DNA of 64,000 bases from Pseudomonas sp. BN411 (GTDB taxonomy: Bacteria; Pseudomonadota; Gammaproteobacteria; Pseudomonadales; Pseudomonadaceae): assembly GCF_029871235.1 (NCBI RefSeq), contig NZ_SSOM01000036.1, positions 80,635 to 144,634 on the forward strand, given 5' to 3'. The translations under genes and the position numbers were made by a program. The stretch's first letter is position 1. Every line of letters starts with the position of its first letter. Positions 1-9,054 of the stretch are shown here, in pieces. The notes beneath the pieces are model-generated. The model did not search any database and was not told where the DNA came from. It saw only the letters and a list, made by a program, of their open reading frames with translations.

Positions 1-64
1 GCTAGGCAACGACCACCCGCTGGTCACCACCTACCGCCGCAAGCTGTACAACGCCATCTACTGA
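1..64 (+). CDS. ybbN: C-terminal end of a YbbN/CnoX-like thioredoxin-fold co-chaperone (partial)
   Basis: Only the last 20 codons are inside the window, ending in TGA at 62-64. The tail reads HPLVTTYRRKLYNAIY. It resembles the YRR-LY-x-x-Y ending of the E. coli YbbN (CnoX) family, in which a thioredoxin-like domain is followed by TPR-type repeats. The position immediately before the zinc-type operon agrees with the gene order I recall for P. aeruginosa. Assignment rests on a short tail only. Confidence 0.6.
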   Translation, partial: LGNDHPLVTTYRRKLYNAIY

Positions 65-75
65 CCCGCTCTACC

Positions 76-117
76 CTGTGGGTGCGATTTCATTCGCGAT
101 TGAACTCGCTCCCACAG
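76..117. repeat. Short palindromic intergenic repeat (CTGTGGG...CCCACAG family)
   Basis: The unit begins CTGTGGGTGCGATTTCA and ends GCTCCCACAG, so the ends are inverted repeats. Related pieces occur at 14346-14372, 14508-14530, 28792-28884 and 34356-34383. It sits directly after a gene end and could act as a transcript-end hairpin. Confidence 0.6.
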
Positions 118-121
118 CTCA

Positions 122-469
122 TCACCCCCGCCAGATATAGAGAGGCGCGTCTTCCCGCACCTCGACATGCACCTGCTCGCTGTGGCGCAGACGCACCAGC
201 AGACGCTTTCCCGCCGCCACACCACCGGTCAGGGCTTCCAGTTCGGCCAGCAATCGCGGCCCTTCCATCTGTCCGGCTTCGCGCAGGAGTTGCTGGGCGG
301 TCTCCCAGAGCGCATCGGTGCGCGGGGCGCTTGGGGCTTTCGGCGCGGCCTGGGCCCCGTCCACCAGCTCCGGCGACAGACGACTGGCCAACTGGTCCCA
401 GTCCTCGGCGTCCATTTCGACCGTCAGGTCCACCGGCCAGTCGCCGATCTGTCCGCGTATGCGCAGCAT
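122..469 (-). CDS. Conserved hypothetical protein, 115 aa
   Basis: I do not recognise a named family. The ATG at 469 is preceded by GGAGGAG at six-base spacing, a better start than the TTG two codons upstream. The protein is soluble, with no signal peptide or membrane segment. An acidic N-terminal half carries a WPVDLTVEMDAEDW stretch, a proline/alanine-rich linker lies near residues 45-55, and the C-terminal half is basic (LLVRLRHSEQVHVEVRED) and looks beta-rich. It is read divergently from the zinc-type operon, so its promoter region is close to the Zur-like box at 532-544. Confidence 0.7.
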   Translation of the reverse strand: MLRIRGQIGDWPVDLTVEMDAEDWDQLASRLSPELVDGAQAAPKAPSAPRTDALWETAQQLLREAGQMEGPRLLAELEALTGGVAAGKRLLVRLRHSEQVHVEVREDAPLYIWRG

Positions 470-531
470 GTCCAACTCCTCCAGAAACGAATGCGCAATG
501 CTCCCACGGCGCTGGCGGGCTGCCTACATTT

Positions 532-544
532 GTTATAACGTAAC
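532..544 (+). promoter_or_regulatory. Putative Zur box
   Basis: GTTATAACGTAAC is an inverted repeat (GTTA-N5-TAAC) in an AT-rich patch 31 bases before the start of the ZrgA-like gene. Zur operators in pseudomonads have this GTTATA-type half-site. The downstream gene encodes a histidine-rich periplasmic protein, which fits zinc control. This is inference from motif and context. Confidence 0.6.
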
Positions 545-574
545 GAAATCTTTTAACCCTCTCGGGAGACCTCC

Positions 575-1135
575 ATGCGCCGCCTGCTGCTTGCCCTGCC
601 CTTCGCCTTGCTGCCCCTGGCCGCTGTCCAGGCCCACGAGCACGACCATGATCACGACAGCCTCGGCGCCCACGAGCACGGCGTAGCGCGCCTGAACGCC
701 GCGCTGGACGGCAATACTCTCGAGCTGGAACTGGAAAGCCCGGCGATGAACCTGGTGGGCTTCGAGCATGCCGCCAGCAGCGATGCCGACAAAGCCAAAG
801 TCGCTGCTGTCCGTAACGAGCTGGAAAGTCCCCTGGCGCTCTTCGGCCTTCCCCAGGCGGCCAGCTGCAAGGTCGCGTCCCAGGAACTGGAAAGCCCGCT
901 CTTCGGCGCTGACGATCACCATGACGAACATGCCAAGGGCCATGACCACGAGCACAGCGAAGTCCACGCCCACTACCGGTTCGAGTGCTCCACCCCCGAT
1001 GCGCTGAAGTCCCTGGACCTCGCCGGGCTGTTCAAGCGCTTCCCAGCCACCGAGAAAATTCAGGTACAACTGATCGGCCCGAACGGGCAGCAAGGCGCGG
1101 AACTGAGCAAGTCCAACGCCAACCTGAGCTTCTAA
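575..1135 (+). CDS. ZrgA-like (DUF2796) histidine-rich periplasmic zinc protein
   Basis: 186 aa. Residues 1-20 are a signal peptide (MRRLLLALPF..., cleavage near VQA-HEH). The mature start is histidine-rich (HEHDHDHD), followed by the DUF2796-type GAHEHGVARLN segment. A second His cluster lies near residues 110-132 (DDHHDEHAKGHDHEHSEVHAH). The family includes Vibrio ZrgA, a periplasmic zinc-handling protein. It is first in a unit with an ABC ATPase, a permease and a DUF3299 protein, and follows a Zur-like box. The role in zinc uptake or storage is inferred. A GGGAG ribosome-binding site precedes the ATG. Confidence 0.85.
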   Translation: MRRLLLALPFALLPLAAVQAHEHDHDHDSLGAHEHGVARLNAALDGNTLELELESPAMNLVGFEHAASSDADKAKVAAVRNELESPLALFGLPQAASCKVASQELESPLFGADDHHDEHAKGHDHEHSEVHAHYRFECSTPDALKSLDLAGLFKRFPATEKIQVQLIGPNGQQGAELSKSNANLSF

Positions 1136-1173
1136 TTCCCTAGAACCGGCCGGGGCAACCCGGTCGTTTTCCC

Positions 1174-1881
1174 ATGAGCCAGACACTGATCGAACTCCAG
1201 GGGCTGGGCTTTGCCTGGCCCGGTCACCCGGAACTGCTGGATATTCCCGAGTTCCGCCTGCAACGCGGCGAAAGCCTCTTCCTCAAAGGCCCCAGCGGCA
1301 GTGGCAAGACCACCCTGCTAGGCCTGCTCGGCGGTGTGCAGAAACCCGGCCGTGGCAGCATCCGTCTGCTCGGTCAGGACCTGGCCAAGCTCTCGGCCAG
1401 CGCCCGTGACCATTTCCGTGTGGACCACACCGGCTACATCTTCCAGCAGTTCAATCTGCTGCCCTTCCTCTCGGTGCGCGAGAACGTCGAGCTGCCGTGC
1501 CGCTTCTCGCGTCTGCGCGCCGAACGTGCGCGCCAGCGCCACGGCAGCGTCGATGCGGCCGCCGCCACCCTGCTGCGCCATCTCGGCCTGAAGGAAGAAC
1601 TGCTGCAACGCCGCGCTGATGCCCTGTCCATCGGCCAGCAACAACGGGTAGCCGCTGCCCGCGCGCTGATCGGTCAGCCGGAACTGGTGATCGCCGACGA
1701 ACCTACCTCGGCCCTGGATGCCGACGCCCGCGAAGCGTTCCTGCAACTGCTGTTCGCCGAATGCCGTGAAGCCGGCTCCAGCCTGCTGTTCGTCAGCCAC
1801 GACCAGAGCCTGGCATCGCTGTTCGACCGCAGCCTGTCTCTGGCGGACCTGAACCACGCCGCGCGCATTGAGGAGGATTGA
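1174..1881 (+). CDS. ABC transporter ATP-binding protein (LolD/MacB-like)
   Basis: 235 aa with all nucleotide-binding motifs. The Walker A GPSGSGKT is at residues 39-46, the Q-loop is FQQFNLLP, the signature is LSIGQQQR, the Walker B is LVIADEPTSALD and the switch histidine is in FVSHD. The FNLLPFLSV segment is typical of the LolD/MacB/FtsE group. It ends in the same bases that lie just before the permease start, so the two are co-translated. It presumably powers the permease at 1883 on a substrate linked to zinc limitation. Substrate unknown. Confidence 0.9.
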   Translation: MSQTLIELQGLGFAWPGHPELLDIPEFRLQRGESLFLKGPSGSGKTTLLGLLGGVQKPGRGSIRLLGQDLAKLSASARDHFRVDHTGYIFQQFNLLPFLSVRENVELPCRFSRLRAERARQRHGSVDAAAATLLRHLGLKEELLQRRADALSIGQQQRVAAARALIGQPELVIADEPTSALDADAREAFLQLLFAECREAGSSLLFVSHDQSLASLFDRSLSLADLNHAARIEED

Positions 1882-1882
1882 G

Positions 1883-3145
1883 ATGTATCTGCTGCGCCTG
1901 GCCCTGGCCAGCCTCGCCAACCGCCGTTTCACCGCCCTGCTGACGGTCTTCGCCATCGCCCTTTCGGTCTGCCTGCTGCTGGCCGTCGAGCGTGTGCGCA
2001 CCGAGGCCCGCGCCAGCTTCGCCAGCACCATCAGCGGCACGGACCTGATCATCGGCGCCCGCTCCGGATCGGTGAACCTGCTGCTCTATTCGGTGTTCCG
2101 CATCGGCAACGCCACCAACAACATCCGCTGGGACAGCTTCGAAGCCATCAGCCAGGACAAGCGAGTGAAGTGGGCCATCCCCATTTCCCTAGGCGACTCC
2201 CATCGCGGCTACCGCGTCATGGGCACCAGCGGCGCCTATTTCGATCATTACCGCTATGGCCGCAGTCAGCCGCTGCGACTGGCCGAGGGCAAGCCTTTCG
2301 CCGATATGTTCGAGGTGGTGCTCGGCGCCGAAGTGGCCGAGGCCCTGCACTACAAGCTGGGAGACCAACTGGTGCTGGCCCACGGCGTCAGCACCGTCAG
2401 CCTGGTACAGCACGACGACAAGCCGTTCACGGTGGTCGGCATCCTCGCGCGCACCGGCACGCCGGTGGATCGCACCCTGCACATTTCCCTGGCGGGCATG
2501 GAGGCACTGCACGTCGACTGGCAAAACGGCGTGCCTGCGCGCGGCGCCGGCAAGGTCAGCGCCGACCAGGCCCGCGCCATGGACCTGCAACCCAAGGCCA
2601 TCACCGCCTTCATGCTCGGCCTCAACAGCAAGATCGCCACCTTCGCGCTGCAACGGCAGATCAACGAATACCGTGGCGAGCCGCTGCTGGCGATCCTGCC
2701 CGGCGTGGCCCTGCAGGAACTCTGGAGCCTGATGGGCACGGCCGAGAAGGCGCTCTTCGTGGTCTCACTGTTCGTGGTGCTGACCGGCCTGATCGGCATG
2801 CTCACGGCCATCCTCACCAGCCTCAACGAACGCCGCCGAGAGATGGCCATCCTCCGTTCCGTGGGCGCACGGCCCTGGCACGTCGGCAGTCTGCTGGTGC
2901 TGGAAGCCTTCGCCCTGGCCGTGGCGGGTGCGGTACTGGGCGTGGGGCTGTTGTACCTCGGTATCGGGCTCAGCCAGGGCTATGTGCAGGCGAACTATGG
3001 GCTCTACCTGCCGCTGGCCCTGCCCAGCCCCTATGAGTGGACGCTGCTCGGCGCTATTCTGGCCGCCGCCCTGCTGATGGGCGTGGTGCCAGCCTGGCGT
3101 GCCTACCGGCAGTCGTTGGCCGACGGCCTGTCCATTCGCCTGTGA
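1883..3145 (+). CDS. FtsX/MacB-type ABC transporter permease
   Basis: About 420 aa. The ATG at 1883 follows a GAGGAGG ribosome-binding site and overlaps the upstream gene region, so I prefer it to the TTG at 1868. One N-terminal membrane helix (residues 10-30) is followed by a large periplasmic MacB_PCD-like domain. Three C-terminal helices follow near residues 290-320, 345-375 and 390-410, with the FtsX signature LNERRREMAILRSVGARP between the first two. This is the usual type VII ABC layout, associated with mechanotransmission or lipoprotein-related work rather than classical import. Confidence 0.9.
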   Translation: MYLLRLALASLANRRFTALLTVFAIALSVCLLLAVERVRTEARASFASTISGTDLIIGARSGSVNLLLYSVFRIGNATNNIRWDSFEAISQDKRVKWAIPISLGDSHRGYRVMGTSGAYFDHYRYGRSQPLRLAEGKPFADMFEVVLGAEVAEALHYKLGDQLVLAHGVSTVSLVQHDDKPFTVVGILARTGTPVDRTLHISLAGMEALHVDWQNGVPARGAGKVSADQARAMDLQPKAITAFMLGLNSKIATFALQRQINEYRGEPLLAILPGVALQELWSLMGTAEKALFVVSLFVVLTGLIGMLTAILTSLNERRREMAILRSVGARPWHVGSLLVLEAFALAVAGAVLGVGLLYLGIGLSQGYVQANYGLYLPLALPSPYEWTLLGAILAAALLMGVVPAWRAYRQSLADGLSIRL

Positions 3146-3152
3146 GACTCCC

Positions 3153-3671
3153 ATGAGACGCATCCTGCTGGCCCTGCTGCTGACCCTTTCCTCCCCGCTC
3201 TGGGCCGGCGAGGCACGTGAGCTCACCTGGGCGGAGATGATCCCGGAAGGCGCGCCGCCGCCCGCACCGCCCGCCCCCATCCATGACCTTTCGCAGTTGT
3301 CCGACGCCCTCAACGCCGAGGCTGGCCCGGCGGCGAGCCAGCAATCTCCTGCAGCACCGGTGGTCAAGGCGCTGGATGGCCAGGACGTGAAGCTGCCGGG
3401 CTACATCGTGCCGCTGGATGTGACCGAGGAAGGCCGGGTCACCGAGTTCCTCCTGGTGCCCTATTTCGGCGCTTGCATCCACGTACCGCCACCGCCATCG
3501 AACCAGATCGTCCACGTGAAGAGCGAACTCGGTGTGCTGATGGATGCCCTCTACCAACCCTTCTGGATTGAAGGCCCGCTGCAGGTGAAAGCCAGCAGCA
3601 GCGAACTGGCGGAAGCCGGCTACCAGATGGACGCGAGCAAGATTTACCCCTACGAGTCCACCAGCAACTGA
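3153..3671 (+). CDS. DUF3299 periplasmic protein
   Basis: 172 aa from the ATG at 3153, which lies eight bases after the permease stop. Residues 1-19 form a signal peptide ending SPLWAGEA. A Pro/Ala-rich stretch follows, then the DUF3299 core with DVKLPGYIVPLD, FLLVPYFGACIHVPPPPSNQ and WIEGPL. The conserved C-I-H in GACIHVPPPP could bind a metal, which would suit the zinc-type operon, but no function is established. It is the last gene before a hairpin terminator. Confidence 0.85.
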   Translation: MRRILLALLLTLSSPLWAGEARELTWAEMIPEGAPPPAPPAPIHDLSQLSDALNAEAGPAASQQSPAAPVVKALDGQDVKLPGYIVPLDVTEEGRVTEFLLVPYFGACIHVPPPPSNQIVHVKSELGVLMDALYQPFWIEGPLQVKASSSELAEAGYQMDASKIYPYESTSN

Positions 3672-3697
3672 CCCTGGACGCTCAATCCCTGAATGCA

Positions 3698-3725
3698 CAA
3701 AGGCCCGGTCTTACCGGGCCTTTTG
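3698..3725 (+). terminator. Rho-independent terminator of the zinc-type operon
   Basis: Stem AAAGGCCCGG / CCGGGCCTTTT with a TCTTA loop, followed by TTTT, 27 bases after the DUF3299 stop codon. Confidence 0.85.
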
Positions 3726-3744
3726 CTGTCGACCGTCCGCGACA

Positions 3745-3758
3745 TTGCTCTGGATCAA
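3745..3758 (+). promoter_or_regulatory. Putative Anr/FNR box upstream of oprG
   Basis: TTGCTCTGGATCAA matches TTGAT-N4-ATCAA with one change. It lies 69 bases before the oprG start, a position suitable for activation. OprG of P. aeruginosa is known to respond to Anr under low oxygen. The site itself is seen; its use here is inferred. Confidence 0.65.
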
Positions 3759-3826
3759 GATACAAAGCTTCCTAATTACCGAAACTGGCTCCAGTCCAAC
3801 ACATTTAGAACTCATTGGAGCCTTCC

Positions 3827-4501
3827 ATGCGCAAGCCTCTTCTCGCCGCCTCCCTGCTCGCACTTGCCATCGCCTCCCCCCTGGCCCATGCCCACAAGGC
3901 CGGCGACGTGATCATCCGCGCAGGCGCAGCCACCGTCGATCCGCAAGAGGACAGCTCCAACCTGTCCCTGGCCGGCACCAAGGTCGGCGGCACCAAAGCC
4001 ACCCTGGACAGCGACACCCAGCTCGGCCTGACCGGTACTTACATGCTGACCGACCATGTCGGTATTGAACTGCTGGCCGCCACCCCGTTCCAGCACGAAG
4101 TAGGCGTGAAAGGCCTCGGCGGCGCCCTTGACGGCAAACTGGCCGACATCAAGCACCTGCCCCCGACCTTGAGCCTCCAGTACTACCCGCTGGACCCGAA
4201 CTCCGCGTTCCAGCCGTATGTCGGTGCTGGCCTGAACTACACCCTGTTCTTCGACGAAGACCTGACCAGCTCGCGCAAAGCCCAAGGCTTCAGCAACCTG
4301 GACCTGGACGACTCCTGGGGCTTGGCCGCGCAGGTCGGCATGGACTACATGCTGACTGACAACATCCTGCTCAACGCCGCTGTCTGGTACATCGATATCG
4401 ACACCACTGCCACCACCGACCTGGCCGGCGTGGGCAAGGTCAAGGTCGATGTGGACGTGGACCCGTGGGTATACATGGTCGGCGTCGGCTACAAGTTCTG
4501 A
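3827..4501 (+). CDS. oprG: OmpW-family outer membrane protein OprG
   Basis: 224 aa. The ATG at 3827 follows GGAG and starts a clear signal peptide (MRKPLLAASLL... cleaved after AHA). The mature protein begins HKAGDVIIRAGAATVDP, typical of OmpW porins. It ends in a C-terminal aromatic (VGVGYKF), as outer membrane barrels do. The YVGAGLNYTLFFDE and YMLTDNILLNAAVWYIDIDT segments fit the eight-strand OmpW fold. OmpW proteins pass small hydrophobic molecules laterally into the membrane. It has its own promoter region with an Anr-type box and its own terminator, so it is probably monocistronic. Confidence 0.93.
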   Translation: MRKPLLAASLLALAIASPLAHAHKAGDVIIRAGAATVDPQEDSSNLSLAGTKVGGTKATLDSDTQLGLTGTYMLTDHVGIELLAATPFQHEVGVKGLGGALDGKLADIKHLPPTLSLQYYPLDPNSAFQPYVGAGLNYTLFFDEDLTSSRKAQGFSNLDLDDSWGLAAQVGMDYMLTDNILLNAAVWYIDIDTTATTDLAGVGKVKVDVDVDPWVYMVGVGYKF

Positions 4502-4533
4502 GCGGGCTCTTCCACGAGAGGAACACCCCCGCC

Positions 4534-4560
4534 AAAAGGCGCCTTCGGGCGCCTTTTTTT
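4534..4560 (+). terminator. Rho-independent terminator of oprG
   Basis: AAAAGGCGCC-TTCG-GGCGCC stem-loop followed by seven T residues, 33 bases after the oprG stop. Confidence 0.92.
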
Positions 4561-4610
4561 GTGCCTGGAGATTTATGAGGAAGCGGGGCCGCGTCCTTCA
4601 TCGGGACCTA

Positions 4611-4637
4611 ACGTAGGGTGCGCCGCGCGCACCGACC
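4611..4637. repeat. Short palindrome GTAGGGTGCGC-N-GCGCACC
   Basis: TAGGGTGCGCCGCGCGCACC is a near-perfect inverted repeat. It sits in the intergenic stretch 4561-4710, where I see no gene. A similar GGTGCGC...GCGCACC pair lies at 41320-41395. It belongs to the family of dispersed palindromes described at 14395-14478. Confidence 0.45.
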
Positions 4638-4710
4638 TCGCTTCCCGATCAGCCCAGCCTGCCAGTGCGTACGACCGCCCTACAGGCTCAGGCAAAGCGT
4701 GGTTGGCTGC

Positions 4711-5632
<922 letters not shown>

Positions 5633-5640
<8 letters not shown>

Positions 5641-6517
5641 GGCGATAGTAACGGTCCAGCAGGGTTGGCAATGCGGCGCGCCAGGCGCGCGGCTTGATAC
5701 CGAAGGTATGGAGGATTTTCTTGCAGGCCAGCACCGCGTTCTGCGGTTCGTCCGCCGCATCGGGACGGGCGGCGTGGGCCTGCGGGGTGATGTCCTGCAC
5801 CTTCAGCGGGTGCAGGCTGCGGGCCTCGCTGAGCAGCGCCTGACCGAGGGCCAGGGGCGTCGTGGCTTCGTGGCCGCCGTAGTGATAGGTGCCCCAGAGC
5901 GGCGCCTGGCAATCCAGCTGCTTGATCACCGCGAGCAACACGCGCGCGGCATCGTCCACCGGCGTGGGATTGCCGCGACGGTCATCCGCCAGGCAGATCT
6001 CGTCCGCTTGCTCGGCACGGGTGAGGAAGCGCCCCAGGGAGCCTTCCCGGCTGTCGTCCAGCAACCAGCCGAAGCGCAGCAGCACATGCTTGGGGCAGGC
6101 CGCACGCACGCTCTGCTCCATGCGCCAGATGGCCTGGCCACGGTCGCTGAGCGGAACGGATTCGTCTTTTTCGCTGTAGGCCGTGGCGCGGGAGCCATCG
6201 AATACCCGGTAGCTGGAAGGTTGCAGCAGGACGATGCCGTGGTGCTGGCAGAGCTCGGCAAGTCGCTCCACTCCGCGCTCCTGGGCTGCCAGGCGGACGT
6301 CACTGACTTCTTCGGCCTGGAACCAGTCGAAGTAGTAGGCGAGGTTGATCACGGCGTCGGGCCGGGTGTCATCGAGCAGCTGGGTCAGGCTGGCGGCGTC
6401 CCAGCCCTGCTCAGGCGGACGCGGAGCGAGAAAACCTACGTCTTCCTCGGCACCCTGGCGAATCAGCGCCTGTCCGAGTGAATTGCCGCCACCCAACAGC
6501 ATCAAGCGCATTCGCAT
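5633..6517 (-). CDS. RmlD/SDR-family sugar-nucleotide-binding protein
   Basis: 294 aa. The N-terminus MRLMLLGGGNSLGQALI is a Rossmann nucleotide-binding loop. The middle has PSSYRVFDG in the place of the RmlD S-S-x-Y-V-F-x-G active-site motif, and TPVDDAARVLLAVI follows. The usual Y-x-x-x-K is not obvious; the region reads LSDRGQAIWRMEQ, so catalytic activity is uncertain. It is translated just before, and overlapping, the epimerase gene, which implies joint work on a nucleotide sugar. A homologue lies in the same place near oprG in P. aeruginosa, as I recall. Confidence 0.75.
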
Positions 6518-6552
6518 AGAGAAAAAGGTCGCTTAAAGCCGGTTAGAAGGAG

Positions 6553-6575
6553 TTGGCGGGAAAATTGCCCGCCAC
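6553..6575 (-). terminator. Hairpin downstream of cobM
   Basis: GGCGGG-N-CCCGCC stem with an AT-rich loop, about 55 bases after the cobM stop on the minus strand. It lacks a strong T tract, so it is a weak terminator candidate. Confidence 0.35.
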
Positions 6576-6629
6576 ATAAGAGCCGCATTCTGCGGGTTTC
6601 ACCGGCTCACGTCACTAGCCGCGTAGCGG

Positions 6630-7385
6630 TTACGCCTGGCCCGGGCGGTAGAGATGGGCATGGCTGGCGCGGTAGAGGGAGGAATCGGTGAAGCCATCTG
6701 CTGCCAGCACCTTGCCCACGAGGATCAGCGCCGTACGGCGGAAGTCCCGCGCCGCCACTTTGGGGAGGATGTCGCCGAGGGTACCGGTGACCTGCTCCTG
6801 ATCGGGCCAGCTGGCGCGATGGATCACGGCGATCGGGCATTCGGCGCCGTAGTGCGGCAACAGTTCTTCGACGATCTTCGCCAGTTGGCTCACGCCCAGG
6901 TGGATGGCCATGGTCGCGCGATGCCGGGCCAGATCGCCCAGCGCTTCCCCTTCGGGCATGCGCGTTTTGCTGGCGTAACGGGTGAGGATCAGGGTCTGCG
7001 ACACGTCCGGCAGGGTCAGCTCGCATCCCAGCAGCGCGGCGCACGCGGCAGTGGCGGTCACCCCCGGCACAATTTCGTAGGGGATATCCCGTTCGCGCAG
7101 GTGGCGGATCTGCTCGCCAATGGCGCCGTAGAGCGACGGGTCGCCGGAATGCACCCGCGCCACGTCCTGCCCCTTGGCATGGGCCTCGGCAAGCAGGGCG
7201 ACGATCCCGTCCAGGTGCAGTTCCGCCGTGTTCACCACCCGCTCGGCTCTATGCCCAGCCAACACGGCTTCTGGCACCAGGGAACCTGCGTAGAGAATCA
7301 CCGGGCAGGTCCGAATGAGGCGCTGCCCCTTCACGGTGATGAGCTCCGGATCGCCAGGGCCGGCGCCGATGAAATAGACCGTCAT
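6630..7385 (-). CDS. cobM: Precorrin-4 C11-methyltransferase CobM
   Basis: 251 aa, the usual length for CobM/CbiF. The N-terminal [16 protein letters not shown] motif and the VHSGDPSLYGA loop are the S-adenosylmethionine-binding signatures of the tetrapyrrole methylase family. VPGVTATAACAALLGCELTLP is typical of the CobM branch. The enzyme transfers a methyl group to C11 of precorrin-4 in the cytoplasm. Its start overlaps the cobE stop by four bases (ATGA), so it is the last gene of the riboswitch-controlled cbtB-cbtA-cobE-cobM unit. Confidence 0.95.
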   Translation of the reverse strand: MTVYFIGAGPGDPELITVKGQRLIRTCPVILYAGSLVPEAVLAGHRAERVVNTAELHLDGIVALLAEAHAKGQDVARVHSGDPSLYGAIGEQIRHLRERDIPYEIVPGVTATAACAALLGCELTLPDVSQTLILTRYASKTRMPEGEALGDLARHRATMAIHLGVSQLAKIVEELLPHYGAECPIAVIHRASWPDQEQVTGTLGDILPKVAARDFRRTALILVGKVLAADGFTDSSLYRASHAHLYRPGQA

Positions 7386-7825
7386 GGCTGTTCAGCCTCC
7401 TGGGGGACACAGGCCAGGGCACAGGTGGCGCTGGCGCTGCAGCGTTTATCGACAAGCAGGGTGGCGTGACCGCCGAACAGGGCCTCGGCCTGGGCCAGGG
7501 CGGCCGCCTCGGCAACGCCCGGACTACCAACGGCTTCCCGCACCCGTTCGGACGGCTGGCTCAGGCATGTCTCACGGGCTGCGAGGATATCCACAGGCAG
7601 GAAATTCAGCGACAGGCCTAATCGCTCGGCCAGGGCGATCAGCCCCGGCTCTGCCGCCTTCACCTCGCTGCTGGCCAGGGCGACCAGCTCATCGAGTGAG
7701 GCACCGGCCTCCGCAAGGCACTGCTGTAGCAGGCCTTGCAGCTCATCCGCCGAGCAGCCGCGTCGGCAGCCCAGCCCGGCGACCAGCTTCAAGCGGAGGG
7801 CGAGGTGTGGCGCTGGTACAGCCAA
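7382..7825 (-). CDS. cobE: Cobalamin biosynthesis protein CobE
   Basis: 147 aa. The core LVAGLGCRRGCSADELQGLLQ and the following LASSEVKAAEPGLIALAERLGL are the CobE/CbiG C-terminal domain signatures. The C-terminal part has CSASATCALAC. In CbiG this domain takes part in opening of the delta-lactone; in aerobic bacteria the role of CobE is less clear. The ATG at 7825 overlaps the cbtA end by 37 bases, and a TTG at 7792 is an alternative start nearer the conserved core. Another, degenerate copy of this domain is fused inside CobJ. Confidence 0.9.
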   Translation of the reverse strand: MAVPAPHLALRLKLVAGLGCRRGCSADELQGLLQQCLAEAGASLDELVALASSEVKAAEPGLIALAERLGLSLNFLPVDILAARETCLSQPSERVREAVGSPGVAEAAALAQAEALFGGHATLLVDKRCSASATCALACVPQEAEQP

Positions 7826-8502
7826 CCGGCCGCCCAGCCCAGTACGGCCCAGAATGCCGCATTGGTGATCAACGAAGCGGCGATGAACTCGTGTTCAAGC
7901 GCTTCCGGCGCCAGGCTGGAGTGCACCTCCGGCTGCGGCGCGCCCACTACATGGGGGATAACCAGCAATACGACGCCCGCCACGCGCAGCCCCCAATGAC
8001 GGCCGAAGGCGATCAGCGCGAGGCCAACGGCCGTGGAGGCGGCGGTGCCGATCCACCAGGTCTGGCGCTGGGCCAGTTCGGCGGCGGCTGTGCCCGGCAA
8101 CTCCGGCGGCAGGCCCAGGGACGGCGCCAGCGCGAAGGTGGCGAAACCGCCCAGGCCCCACAGCAGGCCATGCCAGGCGCGGGTCGGACCGCGCAGGCTG
8201 AACAGTCCGGCAAGGATCAGGGCGAAGCCCACAGCCACCACCAGGTTGCTGCCGCCCGTGGACAGGGTCCGCTGCCAGCCATCTTCCGGGGCCCAGGCTT
8301 CGTCATTGTGTTCATGCACATGGGGAACAGCGGCGCCGCCGTGTTCATGGTCGTGGACCTGCTCGACGGGGGCCGGCTCGGCGCTTTCATAGGTCTCCGC
8401 CTGGAGAATCAGCGGAGTGACCCACAGGCTCTGCAGCAGGGTCAGCACCAGGGCCGCGATGAGGCCGGCGAACCCTGCGGTCTGGGCGATGCGCTTGATC
8501 AT
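7789..8502 (-). CDS. cbtA: Cobalt transporter subunit CbtA
   Basis: 237 aa with five or six hydrophobic segments (residues about 10-30, 88-103, 110-125, 150-166, 170-190 and 215-230). A histidine-rich external loop reads HDHEHGGAAVPHVHEHND. This is the CbtA pattern, a cobalt transporter predicted from B12-riboswitch regulons. It lies 11 bases after cbtB and upstream of cobE, behind a cobalamin riboswitch. The substrate (cobalt) is inferred from this context and the family. Confidence 0.9.
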   Translation of the reverse strand: MIKRIAQTAGFAGLIAALVLTLLQSLWVTPLILQAETYESAEPAPVEQVHDHEHGGAAVPHVHEHNDEAWAPEDGWQRTLSTGGSNLVVAVGFALILAGLFSLRGPTRAWHGLLWGLGGFATFALAPSLGLPPELPGTAAAELAQRQTWWIGTAASTAVGLALIAFGRHWGLRVAGVVLLVIPHVVGAPQPEVHSSLAPEALEHEFIAASLITNAAFWAVLGWAAGWLYQRHTSPSA

Positions 8503-8513
8503 GGATGCATCAC

Positions 8514-8699
8514 TCAGTGGCAGGGGAAGGCGGCGCTGTGGCGGGTGTCGTGGGCGGCGTTGTGCACGGCCTCGACGTGCGAGAAACCGGCGAAGTACAC
8601 CAGGGACAGGCCGACCAGGCCGGCACCGATGGCCAGCACCAGGCGTTGGGCCAGGGTCGAGGAGGAAGCGGCGGAATGGGACAGGGTGCGGCTGGACAT
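8514..8699 (-). CDS. cbtB: Cobalt transporter subunit CbtB
   Basis: 61 aa. A single membrane helix (LVLAIGAGLVGLSLVYFAGF) is followed by a C-terminal metal-binding-like tail with spaced histidines (HVEAVHNAAHDTRHSAAFPCH). This is the defining CbtB form. The ATG follows GAGGGAACCTCC. It is the first gene after the minus-strand cobalamin riboswitch and precedes cbtA. Confidence 0.93.
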   Translation of the reverse strand: MSSRTLSHSAASSSTLAQRLVLAIGAGLVGLSLVYFAGFSHVEAVHNAAHDTRHSAAFPCH

Positions 8700-8817
8700 G
8701 GAGGTTCCCTCTGCGTTGCTAGTGATACCGGCAGAGGAACGCGCGCGAGGGAAGCGGACGCACGGGCGCCCAGATTTCCGGCTTGCGCCCGCCCACCGCG
8801 GGTTGCCAAAACGTGAT

Positions 8818-9000
8818 CAGGCCGGTCTCCGGGCTTGCGACGCCAGCCTTGGGCTGGATGGGCATGCCTTCCCATGCCGAACCGGCACAGTGGCGTACTT
8901 AACCCTACGATCGCTTACCGTTGCGGGGGCAGCGTCGGACTTGTCCGAAAATGGACGCACCGATTTCCCGTTTCACCTCGCGTACGGCGACGCAAGGCAC
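8818..9000 (-). promoter_or_regulatory. Cobalamin riboswitch controlling cbtB-cbtA-cobE-cobM
   Basis: Read on the minus strand, the region holds the ordered B12 elements. First is a GGGAA...CGGTG segment near 8965-8972. The conserved GCTGCCCCCGCAACGGTAA follows at about 8915-8933, then GCCACTG near 8888, and the B12 box AGCCCGGAGACCGGCC at 8820-8835. It lies 120 bases before cbtB. High B12 should reduce expression. A weak sigma70 promoter may start near TTGACG (9040-9045). Confidence 0.92.
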
Positions 9001-9054
9001 CTGAAAAAACCGTGCTAGGACATCACGAGTCCGACCAAGCGTCAACTGCTGCGA

